From Amorphophallus konjac (taxonomy: Eukaryota; Streptophyta; Magnoliopsida; Alismatales; Araceae), in contig CM040118.1 of assembly GCA_022559845.1 (NCBI GenBank), positions 162,708,331 through 162,772,330 on the forward strand: DNA of 64,000 nucleotides. The letters are read 5' to 3'. Within the stretch, counting starts at the first letter, position 1. Each line of letters begins with the position of its first letter. The position numbers were made by a program, and so were the translations under genes. The notes below the pieces were generated by a model. The model saw only the letters and a list, made by a program, of their open reading frames with translations, made no database searches and had not been told where the DNA came from. Positions 45,271 to 56,301 of this stretch are shown here, piece by piece.

Positions 45271-47082
45271 TATAACACCAAGGATTTTCGGATCAGAAAT
45301 ATGTGATTTTTAGAGTGCTTCCGTGGGTCCTGGATTTTATTTTGTGATTAAATCAGATTTTTGGTTATCGGACCTTCGGACCCATGTGTAGGGTGAACCG
45401 TTATGATTTCTGGCTCAAGGATGTTGCAGGCGCGTTGTGCATTTTTTGAGATTCGTGGGGATGATTTCATATCATTTTTATATTTTTTATATTTTTAAAA
45501 CCCCACATTATTTCCTATATAAACACCCCTAACCCCCCCTCTCTCCTCATTCTCGCATTTCTCTCCCTCTCTCCTCTCATTTCCCTCCTTCTCACCCCCC
45601 TTCTCTGGGCGGCCGACGAAGGATGGCGTGGGTGAGGTGGCGAGGCGCGTGGGGCAATGATCGGTGAGGATGGAACAAGGAATGGAGGCAGTGGCGTGGT
45701 GGAGCTCATTCACGAGTTCGTGAACCTGACGATGATTCAAGAAGCATTTTCGTGTGGAATCGGCATCCTCATCACGGGAAATCATCGTGAGAGGTAGGGG
45801 GATGGATCCCTGGCCCTTGCTTTTCATTTACCTACGTTTGTAGGCCGAGGTGAGGTTGAGGGTGATTTTCTTTCACGCGAGGGTTAAAATGCATGATTTT
45901 GGGGTGAGTGACGGATTCATCAATTCGACTACTTTTTGTAGTTTAAATGAGCCCTCTCGATGGCTTAGAGGGTGGGAAATGTTTCCCCCATGTTTTCCCC
46001 ATCACCCGGGGTGATTGGGGTGTAGGACAAGGCCCCTCGGATGGGGTTTCGTAGTCACGTCACTGGTTTCGGTCGACCGGATGGGTAGTTCGGTCGATCG
46101 GAATGGCGTTTGCCACGGAGGGCGAAGTTCCCTGGTTCGGTTGACTGACCCAGGTGGTCCGGTAGATCGACCAAGGATAGGGGGTGCCCAGCCTGGTCTG
46201 GTCGACTGACCCTATGGGTCCATTCAACCGACCCCTGTCAGGTCGACCGACCCTGTGTCTAGATCGGCCAAATTGACCCCTTTTCCGCCCGTTTTGACCT
46301 CCGGTCGACCCAGTCGAGATCCTTTGGTTGATCTTTGGCCCCGTGGATGTCTCAGACACCCCGTGGGGACCGAGTTCATGTTTTAGGGTGTCCGGAGGAA
46401 ACATGATACCTCGATTAGAATGCCCATGTTGTATTGAGGGTCCACGTGACCTCGTGTGTTCCGGGCTTCCTCATTACGCTAGTTTGAGTAACCATGTACT
46501 CGTGTACGTGCGAAGGGTTGTCCCCGCACTATGCTAGTTTCCTCGAAAAGTGGTTTCGGTGTGGGCCATGAGTATGGCCAATGACTATGAGTCATGTGAC
46601 CTTTCCAGGGGCTGGGAGCGTTCTAGTCTCCCTTAGAAAGGGAATGAACCCTGCGATTGTGAGCCACCTTATGAATTCTTTTGATCGTCGTTTCGGACTC
46701 TCGGACTAGGATAATTTGACATCATGGAGCTGTATGCTACAACGGCCTTATGATGAGTCACGTGACTCTATGGCCAATGGAGTAGCGAGTCTAGCTAGTC
46801 AACCTAAGCCTAGTGGCACCGTGCCACCCGGTGTCCTGTGTTACTCGTGATGGGTGTGTATGTGGCTTGTCATTACTACAGTGGTTTCCTTTTGAGAGTT
46901 CCTACATCTAGTGACCCCCCACTAGTCGTAGCCTTCTTACGGCATGGGGGTGTTGACCTACCCTGGAGTGGTAGAGCGACTTTCCTGGAAGAGACACCTA
47001 GGGCCTCCCACTGTGGCGGCCCAAGTCCGAGCCAAGAGAAAAATTAGCTAGAGGGTTTGACGTAGTGTAGTCAGTCAATGTG
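45271..47082 (+). repeat. Element B 3' LTR, left part
   Basis: Begins tataacaccaagg, with the usual TG decayed to TA. TATA box at 45516-45523, CT-rich leader at 45537-45606, and a group of GGTCGACCG-type motifs at 46065-46265. Interrupted at 47082 by the solo LTR (TSD atgtg 47078-47082). Confidence 0.82.
45516..45523 (+). promoter_or_regulatory. Probable TATA box of LTR B
   Basis: TATATAAA followed by caccccta and a pyrimidine-rich leader. Confidence 0.5.
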
Positions 47083-47137
47083 TGTGTCACGACCCAAGAT
47101 CCGGATACCGAGTCAAACCCGATATCACTTGGATCCT
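47083..47137 (-). repeat. Solo gypsy-type LTR, left part
   Basis: Starts tgtgtcacgaccc; read on the minus strand this is the LTR end. Interrupted by the Athila/Tat-like element (TSD atcct at 47133-47137 and 56297-56301). The terminal motif resembles those of A, B and the LARD-like element (acgacc ... gatccggatac). Confidence 0.85.
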
Positions 47138-47461
47138 TGATAAGTGTGCATTTTTAGGAGTTAATTTATGATATACACATTTGTTATGAGCTTTAATATC
47201 AATAAATCTGCACTTACCACAATTAATTTTAATGTAAATCAAAATATTTAATTTGATAAATTTTAATAAATAAATTTACTTATTTTGCAGGCACAAAAAG
47301 GACGATGGCAAGAACTCCACAAGTTTGCACAATAATGGGCCAAAGTCTATTACAAAAAAAGAAGAAGAAAAGAAAACAAGTACAAATGGGCCAAAGGCCC
47401 ATGGGCTTGTTAAAAGAAAAAAAAAGAAAAAAAATAAAATATATATAGCAGTTGATTATGT

Positions 47462-47463
<2 letters not shown>

Positions 47464-47512
<49 letters not shown>
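47464..47512. repeat. TA dinucleotide microsatellite
   Basis: About 24 AT units; the corresponding tract in the 3' LTR (about 54921-54943) is roughly half as long and interrupted. Confidence 0.95.
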
Positions 47513-47517
<5 letters not shown>

Positions 47518-48010
47518 GCATGCATGCGGCTGGCGCTGTCGGCGGAAGCAGCCAGGACGCGGAGGGCTCTTCACGCAGGCGTGACGTGCGACGATGGCAG
47601 ACGTTGGCAGCTGGCAGGCGCAGCTATCCACGCGGCGAGCGGAGGCGGTGTGCTCACGCGGGTGGCTTCGGTGGGCGATTGTCAACACATGCGGGCGCAA
47701 AGGTCAGCGAATGAGGCGGGCGAAGCGGTGCATCCACGCGGCGAGCTTCAGGCGGCCAAGGTGCATGCGGTGAAGTCAGCTTTGACGGTCTTCACACATG
47801 GCGGTAGGCGACTTCGAGCGCTGGTTGGGAAACGTTGGCAGGCAGACGGGTCAGCAATGGCGGCTTCACGTGGCCAGGGCGTTCAAACACTCGAGAGGCA
47901 GGTGGTTGTCGGGCGGTCAGCAGGAGGCTTCGCAGGCGTTTTCAACGTAGGCGACCAAGCCCCATTCACACGAAGCATAGCAGAGAGAAGAATAGTGTTG
48001 GCTTGGAGCC

Positions 48011-48017
48011 TATAAAA
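48011..48017 (+). promoter_or_regulatory. TATA box of Athila/Tat-like LTR
   Basis: TATAAAA followed by ggaaggg; identical at 55441-55447 in the 3' LTR. A CT-rich stretch follows as in plant leaders. Confidence 0.7.
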
Positions 48018-48871
48018 GGAAGGGAGATGGGGGCTCACGGGGTTCCTCTCTCCCTCTCCTAATATGCATATACGTAGCATTCACCCTCTCTCCCCCTTCT
48101 CTCACGTAGAAAGCCCTCATGATGTTTCCCTTTCCTTTTTAGTGTTAGGCTCGCATCCTCCATATAGTTAGTGTTAGGCTCTCTCTCTAGTTTGTGTTTT
48201 ATTATTTTGTAATTTTCATTCACTTGTAAGTTACTTTAATTCATGTTTAATCCCAATGGTGTTGTTATTTTCAATTTTACTTAGCATAATCTTCCCTTTC
48301 TTCTTCATCTATCTTTCTCTCCCCTCTCTATTTTCATTTAAATCTCCCTAAGGCGGAGTTGCTCTTTCGGTCCTCTCACGGCGGCGTTTAACTCCAAAGC
48401 AGGCTGGCAATCAAAGGCCCGGCACGGCGTGGCGGAGTCAATCTTCCAATCATTGGCTATATTTCTTCCATTGTTCTTTTAGTTTTAAGTTGTACTTTTG
48501 ATTTTCATAGTTGTTCTTTTTATTTCCATAGCAATAAAATTCATTTTGACAAATTGTGTACTTTCTCTCTCTTCTCTCTTCTCCAAATTTCTCTTCCCAA
48601 CCCCTCTCAATTTCTTTAGTTAGATTTATTTCCCATACACGTTGCTTTTCTATTTTTATATAAACGCACTCCAAATTAATGATTCTTTCTCAAATATAAG
48701 AATTGTCTGACGCACTTAATTGAAATATTTCCTCCTCGTGGGATCGGCCCGATATTCACCGCTTTACTTGAATTTTTAAAGATATTTAAGTGAGGGAGTG
48801 CGGTTATGTAAATTTTGAAATTGTGTGTGGCACGGTATTTTTAAACGACGGGTGCCGAACGCATCAATTTT

Positions 48872-48889
48872 TGACGCCGTTGTCGGGGA
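48872..48889 (+). other. Athila/Tat-like primer binding site
   Basis: TGACGCCGTTGTCGGGGA, close to the TGGCGCCGTTGCCGGGGA complementary to tRNA-Asp, five bases after the LTR end. Differs from the tRNA-Met site used by the other elements here. Confidence 0.85.
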
Positions 48890-50088
48890 GAAAATTATTT
48901 TTAATAGTTTGAAATTCTTGTGTTTGACTTGTGTATAGTTTTACTATTTTTTCTATTTTTATTTTGCAGGAAAAATCAGAAAAAAATTCACAAAAATTTG
49001 GACCTGAAATTTCTAGAAAATAAAATGTCGCTAAAAGTCTGAAACTGTAGCAAAAAGTAGAAAATTATAAAATCCAAGAAATTCAAGCGTCGTTAAAGGT
49101 CAATAAACGTAGGAAAATGTCCTATTCTGTAAATTTCTGAAAAATTCCGAAAAAAATCCTAAAAAATCCTAAAAAATCTATAAAAATCAAAAAAATCAGA
49201 ACACACAAAAACATCATTTTAGACTTCATTTTATAATAAATTTACATGTCTTTGTTATTTTATTATTTATAACTTCTTGCATTCATCTCTTATTGAAAAA
49301 TTCAAAAATAAAATCTCTGAAGAAAAAAATCAGAAAACAGAAAATCACATAAAACTTTTTGCTCTCATACTATCAGGTTTTCATTGTAGATGCACATTAT
49401 TCATGTATTTTAGTTGATTCTCCATTTATTTGCATTATTATTATTTGAAAATAAAAAAAATATAATAATTTTCTCTTCTTCTTTATTCCTCCTTCTTAAG
49501 GGCAAGTTAGATTGCCCTTAGAAGGTTAAAAAGAAGTTTTAGAATTTGTTACTATTTTGAAAAATTGGTGTCTAAGGCTAGAGATCAACGATAAATGCCA
49601 TAAGCAGACTTGTGGTTATTTAATTAGGTCCCTACGAAAATAGAGGGAGCCTCCCACAACCCCACCTCTTATCTAGCGGGTGAACCAACTTTGTAGCAGG
49701 TCATGACTCCTCTTTTATAAAAAATAAAATAAAACAAAACAAAACAAAACAAAAAAATATCATGTTTGCATTCATATAGTGATTAAATCGTAACATTTGC
49801 ATTTAGTAATTCATTCATCGCCTAATTCTTAAAAAATTTTAAAAAAATCATCATCATTATTGCATAAACCATTCATTTAGGAATTAATCCATTGTATTGT
49901 TTCAATAAAACAAAACAAAACAAAAAATATATATTTCCTGCAAAATAAAATAAAATAATTTTTTTCTCCAAAAAAACCTTGCCTAGAGTTGATGGGAGAA
50001 TGCTCCCCTTACCAGAGGTGAGGAGATGAACCACTCCACCATCAGGCCCCTAGGAGGTAAATATTATTGCTAATAGTAAAAGATGAAG
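48890..50088 (+). other. Athila/Tat-like leader, AT-rich, no gene
   Basis: Strongly A-rich sequence with short runs of aaaatc and caaaa repeats (49733-49756, 49908-49925). No open frame of note and no recognisable RNA. It separates the primer site from the LINE insertion. Confidence 0.7.
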
Positions 50089-51370
50089 TTACATCAATCG
50101 AATACTAGGCAAGCCTAGTTTGTCTAATCGAGCCTCTCCCTTAATAATAGAGGGTAGCTCATTACAAGAGAGAAAAACATTACATTTGGAATTACAAGCT
50201 AAAGAGGCCAAAGAATCCGCGACTTTTTTCCCTTCTCTATAAGTATGGTTGATCCTGTCATGCTGAGAAGTTGATCTCCAGATATCACAAACAAATGAAA
50301 GAATGGACCATGGACAATGAATCTCCTTATTGATAATCCTGACAAGAATATGATAATCACATTCAAGGTAAGAAGGCCGATCACTGATAGTATGCAAGTA
50401 CTTGATACCATCAAGAAGTGCTCTAGCCTCTGCAATTAAACTGTTGGACTGACCATAGTAGTGGGAGTAAGCGAGAATGATATCACCTTTGAAGTTTCTA
50501 ATGACCCCTCCTCCTCTAGATACCCCATTTTGCTTGCAAGCACCATCAGAGTTGAGTTTAAGGAAGGGCCAAGGAGGACATATCCATCTGATGATTTTCA
50601 GCTGAGGAACATTAGGAGGCTGAACAGCAATGCCCAGAGACTGAATAAATTATAATTTTTCCTTGTTCGATTCCTTAAGGTTAGCAGCCGCATAGTTCTG
50701 TTTAACTTGGGAAATAATTTGATGTAGAATACTGGAGTACGATATGGTTTTACCTTCATACTTTGCTATATTCCTGGCCTTCCATATGTCCCATAGACCA
50801 TACCCAATGACTGCAAGCATTAGATGACCATAACCTGATTTAGGAAGGATGATGTTAGTTATCTGCAAGATGAATGTTCGGATAGAGTTGCCTTCCAGAC
50901 GCAGACCTGCACTTCTGAAATGGGACCAGATGTGGACAGAAAGTTCACTTTGGAGAAAAAGATGATTTATATTTTCCTCATGATGCATCTGACAGCAAGT
51001 GCATCTTGAACATAAAGGAATCCCCAATCTCTGGATATTAGAATCAACAGGAAGACAGTTATGCAAAATCTTCCACAAGTGGATAGATATTTTAGTTGGC
51101 AGCCATTGTGACCATAACCGAGCCCACTTAATAATAGACTGTCTATTGTTATTATCAGCCTGGATCTGATAAGAAGATGCAACAATGCATTTTTCGGAGG
51201 AAGATAGACTCCATGCTTGAAAATTAGAGTCTTGAGTTAGGGTGGTACTCTCAATGGCTAATTTGATATGAGGAGGGACCAGCCTATTCAGCAAATCAGA
51301 ATCTTCATTAGATGGATGAGACAAGAAATCTTTCATAATTACATTGGGATTTAGGATACTATTGTCAGGA
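50089..51370 (-). pseudogene. 5'-truncated plant LINE: zf-RVT and RNase H-like C-terminus
   Basis: Minus strand. An upstream segment with LVPPHIKLAIESTT and FQAWSLSSSEKCIVASSYQ leads into the reverse-transcriptase zinc-binding domain (LWSQWLPTKISIHLWKI ... LPVDSNIQRLGIPLCSRCTCC ... ENINHLFLQ; about 51150-50950). After a frame break comes an RNase H-like domain (LNSDGACKQNGVSRGGGVIR at about 50554-50495, AEARALLDGIKYL, then a C-terminal INHTYREGKKVADSLASLA). These are the C-terminal domains of plant L1-type LINEs. The RT core and endonuclease are absent, as expected from 5' truncation. No clear poly(A) tail or TSD could be fixed. Confidence 0.85.
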
Positions 51371-51426
51371 ACAATAATAAAATAATAATAATAACAAAAA
51401 AAACCATCACTCTTTCTTGGGCCTTT

Positions 51427-53442
51427 TTGTATTGTCACATCCACTTTTGTTCAGTCTCATTAATAGATTCTTTCATGTTCAACCTTGCGGGCTCTTTGAA
51501 TTCAAATCTTTCATTTACCCATTGTCATCAAACTCCTTCACTCTTCCACAATGGGGTTCACAATTCATCTTTCACCCAAGAGCCATATCAATTGTCATCG
51601 AATTTTTCCACCTCTTTCTCTCACACAAATCCATATCCTAGGTGGGAAAACTAACAATCATCTTCTTAGACACATTATCAAAACCCCATGCAAAGTCCTT
51701 TAAACCCACACTTTTCAGATTGGGTTTCGTACTCAAATGATCTTTACAACCAAGCCCAATATGAAGGACAACCCATCTACTCCCCAACACCTCAGTACAA
51801 GACTAATTTCTATTCTAATTACCCATCACAGTCTGAGTGCCACCCAACCTATCCAGCTCCTCTACAGTCTGATTTCGCGAATAGGTTTGATCAAATGACT
51901 CAACTCATCCTGGCCAATCAACAGTCCCTTAAAGCTCATAGCTAAATTATCCAAGCCCAGCTTAACCAACTTGATATAGAGCTTGAAATGGACCAACATG
52001 CTAGCATCCCCACGGAAAACCTTGAAAATCCATTTCCTGATTATGATTGTAATATCACATTGAATGATCCATCCATCAATCCTCAATTCAACAACTCTCA
52101 AATAATTTTTGATGATGAGGATAATATGGAGTAGCCATATCAGGAAAATTGGGGGAAAGCTAATGAATCTCAATTTGTAATGGACAAGGAAAATAATGAG
52201 GAGTCTAAGGTGGGGGGAGAAGAAGAGAATAATGAAAATAAACTTTGGGCCCCAAACTCTAATGACTATTATGATCTAGCCCAACATACAGATCATTCTT
52301 CTCCTTACTATTTATCTCTTCCACCCTCAGATAATAACGCAGATGTTCAATTCAATCAGTTAATTCTCCAAAGACAATCCCTCCAAGAGCAAATCAATAG
52401 GCTGACCAAGGAAGTCAAAAACATGGAGGGAGATCAATTCTTTGATTACTCTAGATCCAATCCTACTCATCAAGTCCTTCGCACTGACTGTAATCAATCC
52501 TTAATTCCTCAATATCATAACACTCAAATCAATTTTGATTCCGAAGATGAAGGGATTATGGAGAGAAATTGTCAGCAGATTTTAAATGAAAACTCTAAGG
52601 AATTTAAGGGGATTGAGGAATGTTTTGGAAAAGACATAGATGAAGGTGATGACTTCGTGAATGATCAGTTTGTGCTTGATTATCCTTGTGAGGAGAATGC
52701 TATAGAGGTGGATGATATCCAATTAGGGGGAGAGGAAGAGTATAATGAACCTCAAATCTTTAATCACATGTCTCTCCTCGAATTTGATGAAATTCTCTTT
52801 GAGGATGGGAAGGAAGAAGAAGTGAAGATGGAACAAGAATTGAACATTTATTTGAACAATGAAGTTGGGGTTAATGAGGAATTGAATGAATTGAATGTGC
52901 CACATGATAATATTTTCAATCTAGAGTAGAGGGTAGAGCTTATGCCAATTCTTGACCACGGTGGTTCTTTTAAAACTCTTCCAGCCGATTGGTCTAACCT
53001 TGCTGATTTATTCGACCCCATTGAATCTAATGACTATGGTGTTGAGGAACATGTTTCCTTAACTATTGATGTTGATAATCTCCTCGACACCAATCCATTC
53101 ATGGGAGCCTCTCACCCTCCATTCTCTCCCCACCTCACAAATGTTCTTGAAATTTCCAAAATTGAGGAGGAAGAAAATTTTTGGAGAAATGACAAGGTCT
53201 GCATTAATTCATTCACACATTTCACAGACCTTCAGGAGGAATATTTCATAATTGATGACATGATTTTTACCAATGTTCCTCCTCTATTCTCTGATCGGGG
53301 TGGTCCTTTTGAGATGCCTCCACCCCGATATATGCTTGGCCCTTATACTCACCAGTTACAGTTGTATCTCTCAGGGCATGAAAAAGAAAATTTTGACAAG
53401 GATAAAATTCTTTGGTGGCTCATTCTAAAATCAACTCGTTAG
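51427..53442 (+). pseudogene. Decayed Gag-like ORF of Athila/Tat-like element
   Basis: One continuous frame of about 670 codons from 51427 to 53442 with stops at about 51652, 51667, 51943, 52132 and 52927 but no frameshift. The protein is rich in N, Q, D and E, with P/Y/S-rich N-terminal repeats, a helical LILANQQSLKAHS/IIQAQLNQLDIE region (about 51900-51990), a second heptad-like stretch ILQRQSLQEQINRLTKEVKN (52364-52425) and long acidic tracts. No zinc knuckle, protease or polymerase motif is seen. The LANQQ...LNQL stretch is reminiscent of Athila Gag, but the assignment is weak. Confidence 0.55.
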
Positions 53443-54624
53443 TTATAGAGCTTACATGCATCTGGCTGAAGACGTTAAACTTAGCGCTTCCTGGGAGGCA
53501 ACCCACAGTTTTCGTGATTTTCGTGTGCTAATAAATGGCTTCTTGGGAGGCAACCCAAGTTTGTATTGTGATTTTATTTTTATTTTGCAGGTGTGAATAA
53601 GGGATAAGTTAGATGGAGAGAGAAGAGTGCTTACACCCCTGCCAAGCCATCAAAAGCCAAGTACCGCCTTTCATTCAAGCCAAGATGCCTGTCGAAGTTC
53701 ACCTCCATCAGGTTGTCCCGTTCTTTCCCAACAATTTCGTGTCTACATTGTTCCATTTTTTCATATTGTTCATGCCATTGCAGACAATGTCATTTAAGTT
53801 GGGGAGAACGAAAATCATGTTTCATTCTTATACAACCTAATTTTTTCAGAAAAAAATGAGTTTTCTTGATTCATGCTCTCACCAAAGGGAATCCGGAATG
53901 GAAGAGACTGTGGAGAGGAATGATGAAGATTATTTTGTAATCTAGCCAAGAGAAACTGACTTAGAATCTTCTAAAAGTCCATTAGCACTAATAAAAAGAA
54001 AATCACTTACACACTAATGAAGCAAGTGGACAAGCCTTCTGTTATTTAAGTGTGGTGTCTGTTAGTTTATAGTTTTCAGTGAAGAAATCTTTTTGGAAAA
54101 AGCTACCTGCCAAATCAAGTGTGAAAATCACATCATGAAAAAAAAAGAAAAAAAGAGAGAGAAAAAAACCATGGAAAATGCCATGGATCTTAGTAACCGG
54201 GCCTACTTCTCCTAAGACAAGAGTTGAGGTTCGCGTCAAACGGTGAAGGGATGTGCAGCACCATGTGTTTGAAACGAAAAAAAAATAAGGCAGAGTGAAA
54301 GCTACCATGCTCAATGTTCCGAACTGAAAAGTGTAAAGTTAAATGACACCTATATGGAATAGTAATATGGGGGATGCAATTATCTGATTGTGGATTTAGA
54401 TTTCACGAGCACGAGTGCTATTGAACTTTGGGTGTATTCTCAGTTATGTCCATAAATATCACATTTAAGGCTAGTATGCTTAACTGATCCAAAATCTTGC
54501 TCCTAAGTAAATTCTATGAAAGATGATCTCGAAATGAGGCTTGGATATTTTAAACTCTTGTTGGTCCTAAACTTTAAAATTGTTTGCATTGCTAAGGGAC
54601 TAGCAATGAGTAAGTTGGGAGGTG
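53443..54624 (+). other. Athila/Tat-like 3' untranslated region with paired conserved motif
   Basis: Contains CTTCCTGGGAGGCAACCCA (53488-53506) and again CTTCTTGGGAGGCAACCCA (53540-53558), a motif family widespread downstream of coding regions in Athila/Tat elements, each able to fold as TGGG/CCCA. A purine tract tttaagttggggagaa lies at about 53791-53806, and an A-rich stretch at 54137-54168. No genes. Confidence 0.75.
54609..54624 (+). other. Athila/Tat-like polypurine tract
   Basis: agtaagttgggaggtg directly before the LTR start TGATAAGTG. Confidence 0.75.
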
Positions 54625-56296
54625 TGATAAGTGTGTATTTTTAGGAGTTAATTTATGATATACACATTTGTTATGAGCTTTAATATTAATAAATATGCAC
54701 TTATCATAATTAATTTCAATGTAGATCAAAATATTTAGTTAGATAAATTTTAATAAATAAATTTACTTATTTTGCAGCCACAAAAGGATGATGACAAGAA
54801 CTCCACAAGTTTGCACAATAATGGGTCAAAGTCCATTACAAAAAAAGAAAAAAAGTACAAATGGGCCAAAGGCCCATGGGCTTGTTAAAAGAAAAAAATA
54901 AAATATATATAGCAGTTGATTATATATAATATATATATATATATTAATGCATGCATGCGGCTGGCGCTATCGGCGGAAGCGACCGGGATGTGGAGGGCTC
55001 TTCACGCAGGCGCGGCGTGCGACGATGGCGGACGTTGGCAGCTGGCAGGCGCAGCTGTCCACGCGGCGAGCGGAGGCGGCGTGCTCACGCGGGTGGCTTC
55101 GACGGGTGATTGTCAACACATGCAGGTGCGAAGGTCAGCGAATGAGGCAGGCGAAGCGGTGCATCCACGCGGCGAGCTTCAGGCGGCCAAGGTGCATGCG
55201 GCGAAGTTAGCTTCGGGGTCTTCACACGCGGCGGTAGGCGACTTCGGGCACTGGTTGAGCAACATTGGCAGGCGGACGGGTCAGCAATGGCGGCTTCACG
55301 TGGCCAGGGCGTTCAAACGCCAGAGAGGCAGGTGGTTGTCGGGCGGTCAGCATGAGGCTTCGCAGGCGTTTTCAACGTAGGCGGCCAAGCCCCCTTCACA
55401 CGAAGCACAGCAGAGAGAAGAATAGTGTTGGCTTAGAGCCTATAAAAGGAAGGGAGATGGGGGCTCACGGGGTTCCTCTCTCCCTCTCCTAATATGCATA
55501 TACGTAACATTCAGCCTCTCTCCCCCTTCTCTCACGTAGAAAGCCCTCATGATGTTTCCCTTTCCTTTTTAGTGTTAGGCTCTCATCCTCCATATAGTTA
55601 GTGTTGGGCTCTCTCTCTAGTTTGTGTTTTATTATTTTGTAATTTTCATTCACTTGTAAGTTACTTTAATTCATGTTTAATCCCAATGGTGTTGTTATTT
55701 TCAATTTTACTTAGCATAATCTTCCCTTTCTTCTTCATCTATCTATCTCTCCCCCCTCTATTTTCATCTAAATCTCCCTAAGGCGGAGTTGCTCTTTCGG
55801 TCCTCTCACGACGGCGTTTAACTCCAAAGCAGGGTGGCAATCAAAGGCCCGGTACGGCGTGGCGGCGTCAATCTTCCAATCATTAGCTATATTTCTTCCA
55901 TTGTTCTTTTAATTTCAAGTTGTACTTTTGATTTTCATAGTTGTACTTTTTATTTCCATAGCAATAAAATTCATTTTGACAAATTATGTACTTTCTCTCT
56001 CTTCTCTCTTCTCTAAATTTCTCTTCCCAACCCCTCTCAATTTCTTTAGTTAGATTTAATTCTCATGCATGTTGATTTTTTATTTTTGTATAAACGCACT
56101 CCAAATCAATGATTCTTTCTCAAATATAAGAATTGTCCGACGCACTTAATTGAAATATTTCCTCCTCGTGGGATCGACCCGCTATTCACCGCTTTACTTG
56201 AATTTTCAAAGCTATTTAAGTGAGTGAGTGCGATTTTGTAAATTTTGAAATTGTGTGTGACACGGCATTTTTAAACGACGGGTGCCGAGCGCATCA
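54625..56296 (+). repeat. Athila/Tat-like 3' LTR
   Basis: 1,672 bp, co-linear with 47138-48866, including the GC-rich segment (54955-55380) and TATAAAAGG. Ends gagcgcatca followed by the TSD atcct. Confidence 0.92.
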
Positions 56297-56301
56297 ATCC
56301 T

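Larger units (their letters stand above)
47138..48866 (+). repeat. Athila/Tat-like 5' LTR
   Basis: 1,729 bp. Contains a TA microsatellite (47464-47512), then a GC-rich segment (47524-47960) quite unlike the AT-rich remainder, then TATAAAAGG at 48011 and a CT-rich leader. Ends ccgaacgcatca. Length difference from the 3' LTR is mainly the microsatellite. Confidence 0.92.
47138..56296 (+). mobile_element. Non-autonomous Athila/Tat-like LTR element
   Basis: 9,159 bp, LTRs 47138-48866 and 54625-56296 (TGATAAGTG ... GCATCA), exact TSD atcct. The primer site is of tRNA-Asp type, and the conserved ctgggaggcaaccca motif and a gttggggag purine tract before the 3' end are hallmarks I associate with Athila/Tat elements. 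The interior has one decayed Gag-like frame but no RT, RNase H or integrase of its own, so it depended on an autonomous relative. A LINE fragment is inserted in the leader. Confidence 0.9.

Noticed and set aside
47524..48015. 163-codon ORF in the Athila/Tat-like LTR as a real gene
   Set aside because: Low-complexity A/G/R-rich product upstream of the LTR TATA box; kept only as a composition anomaly.
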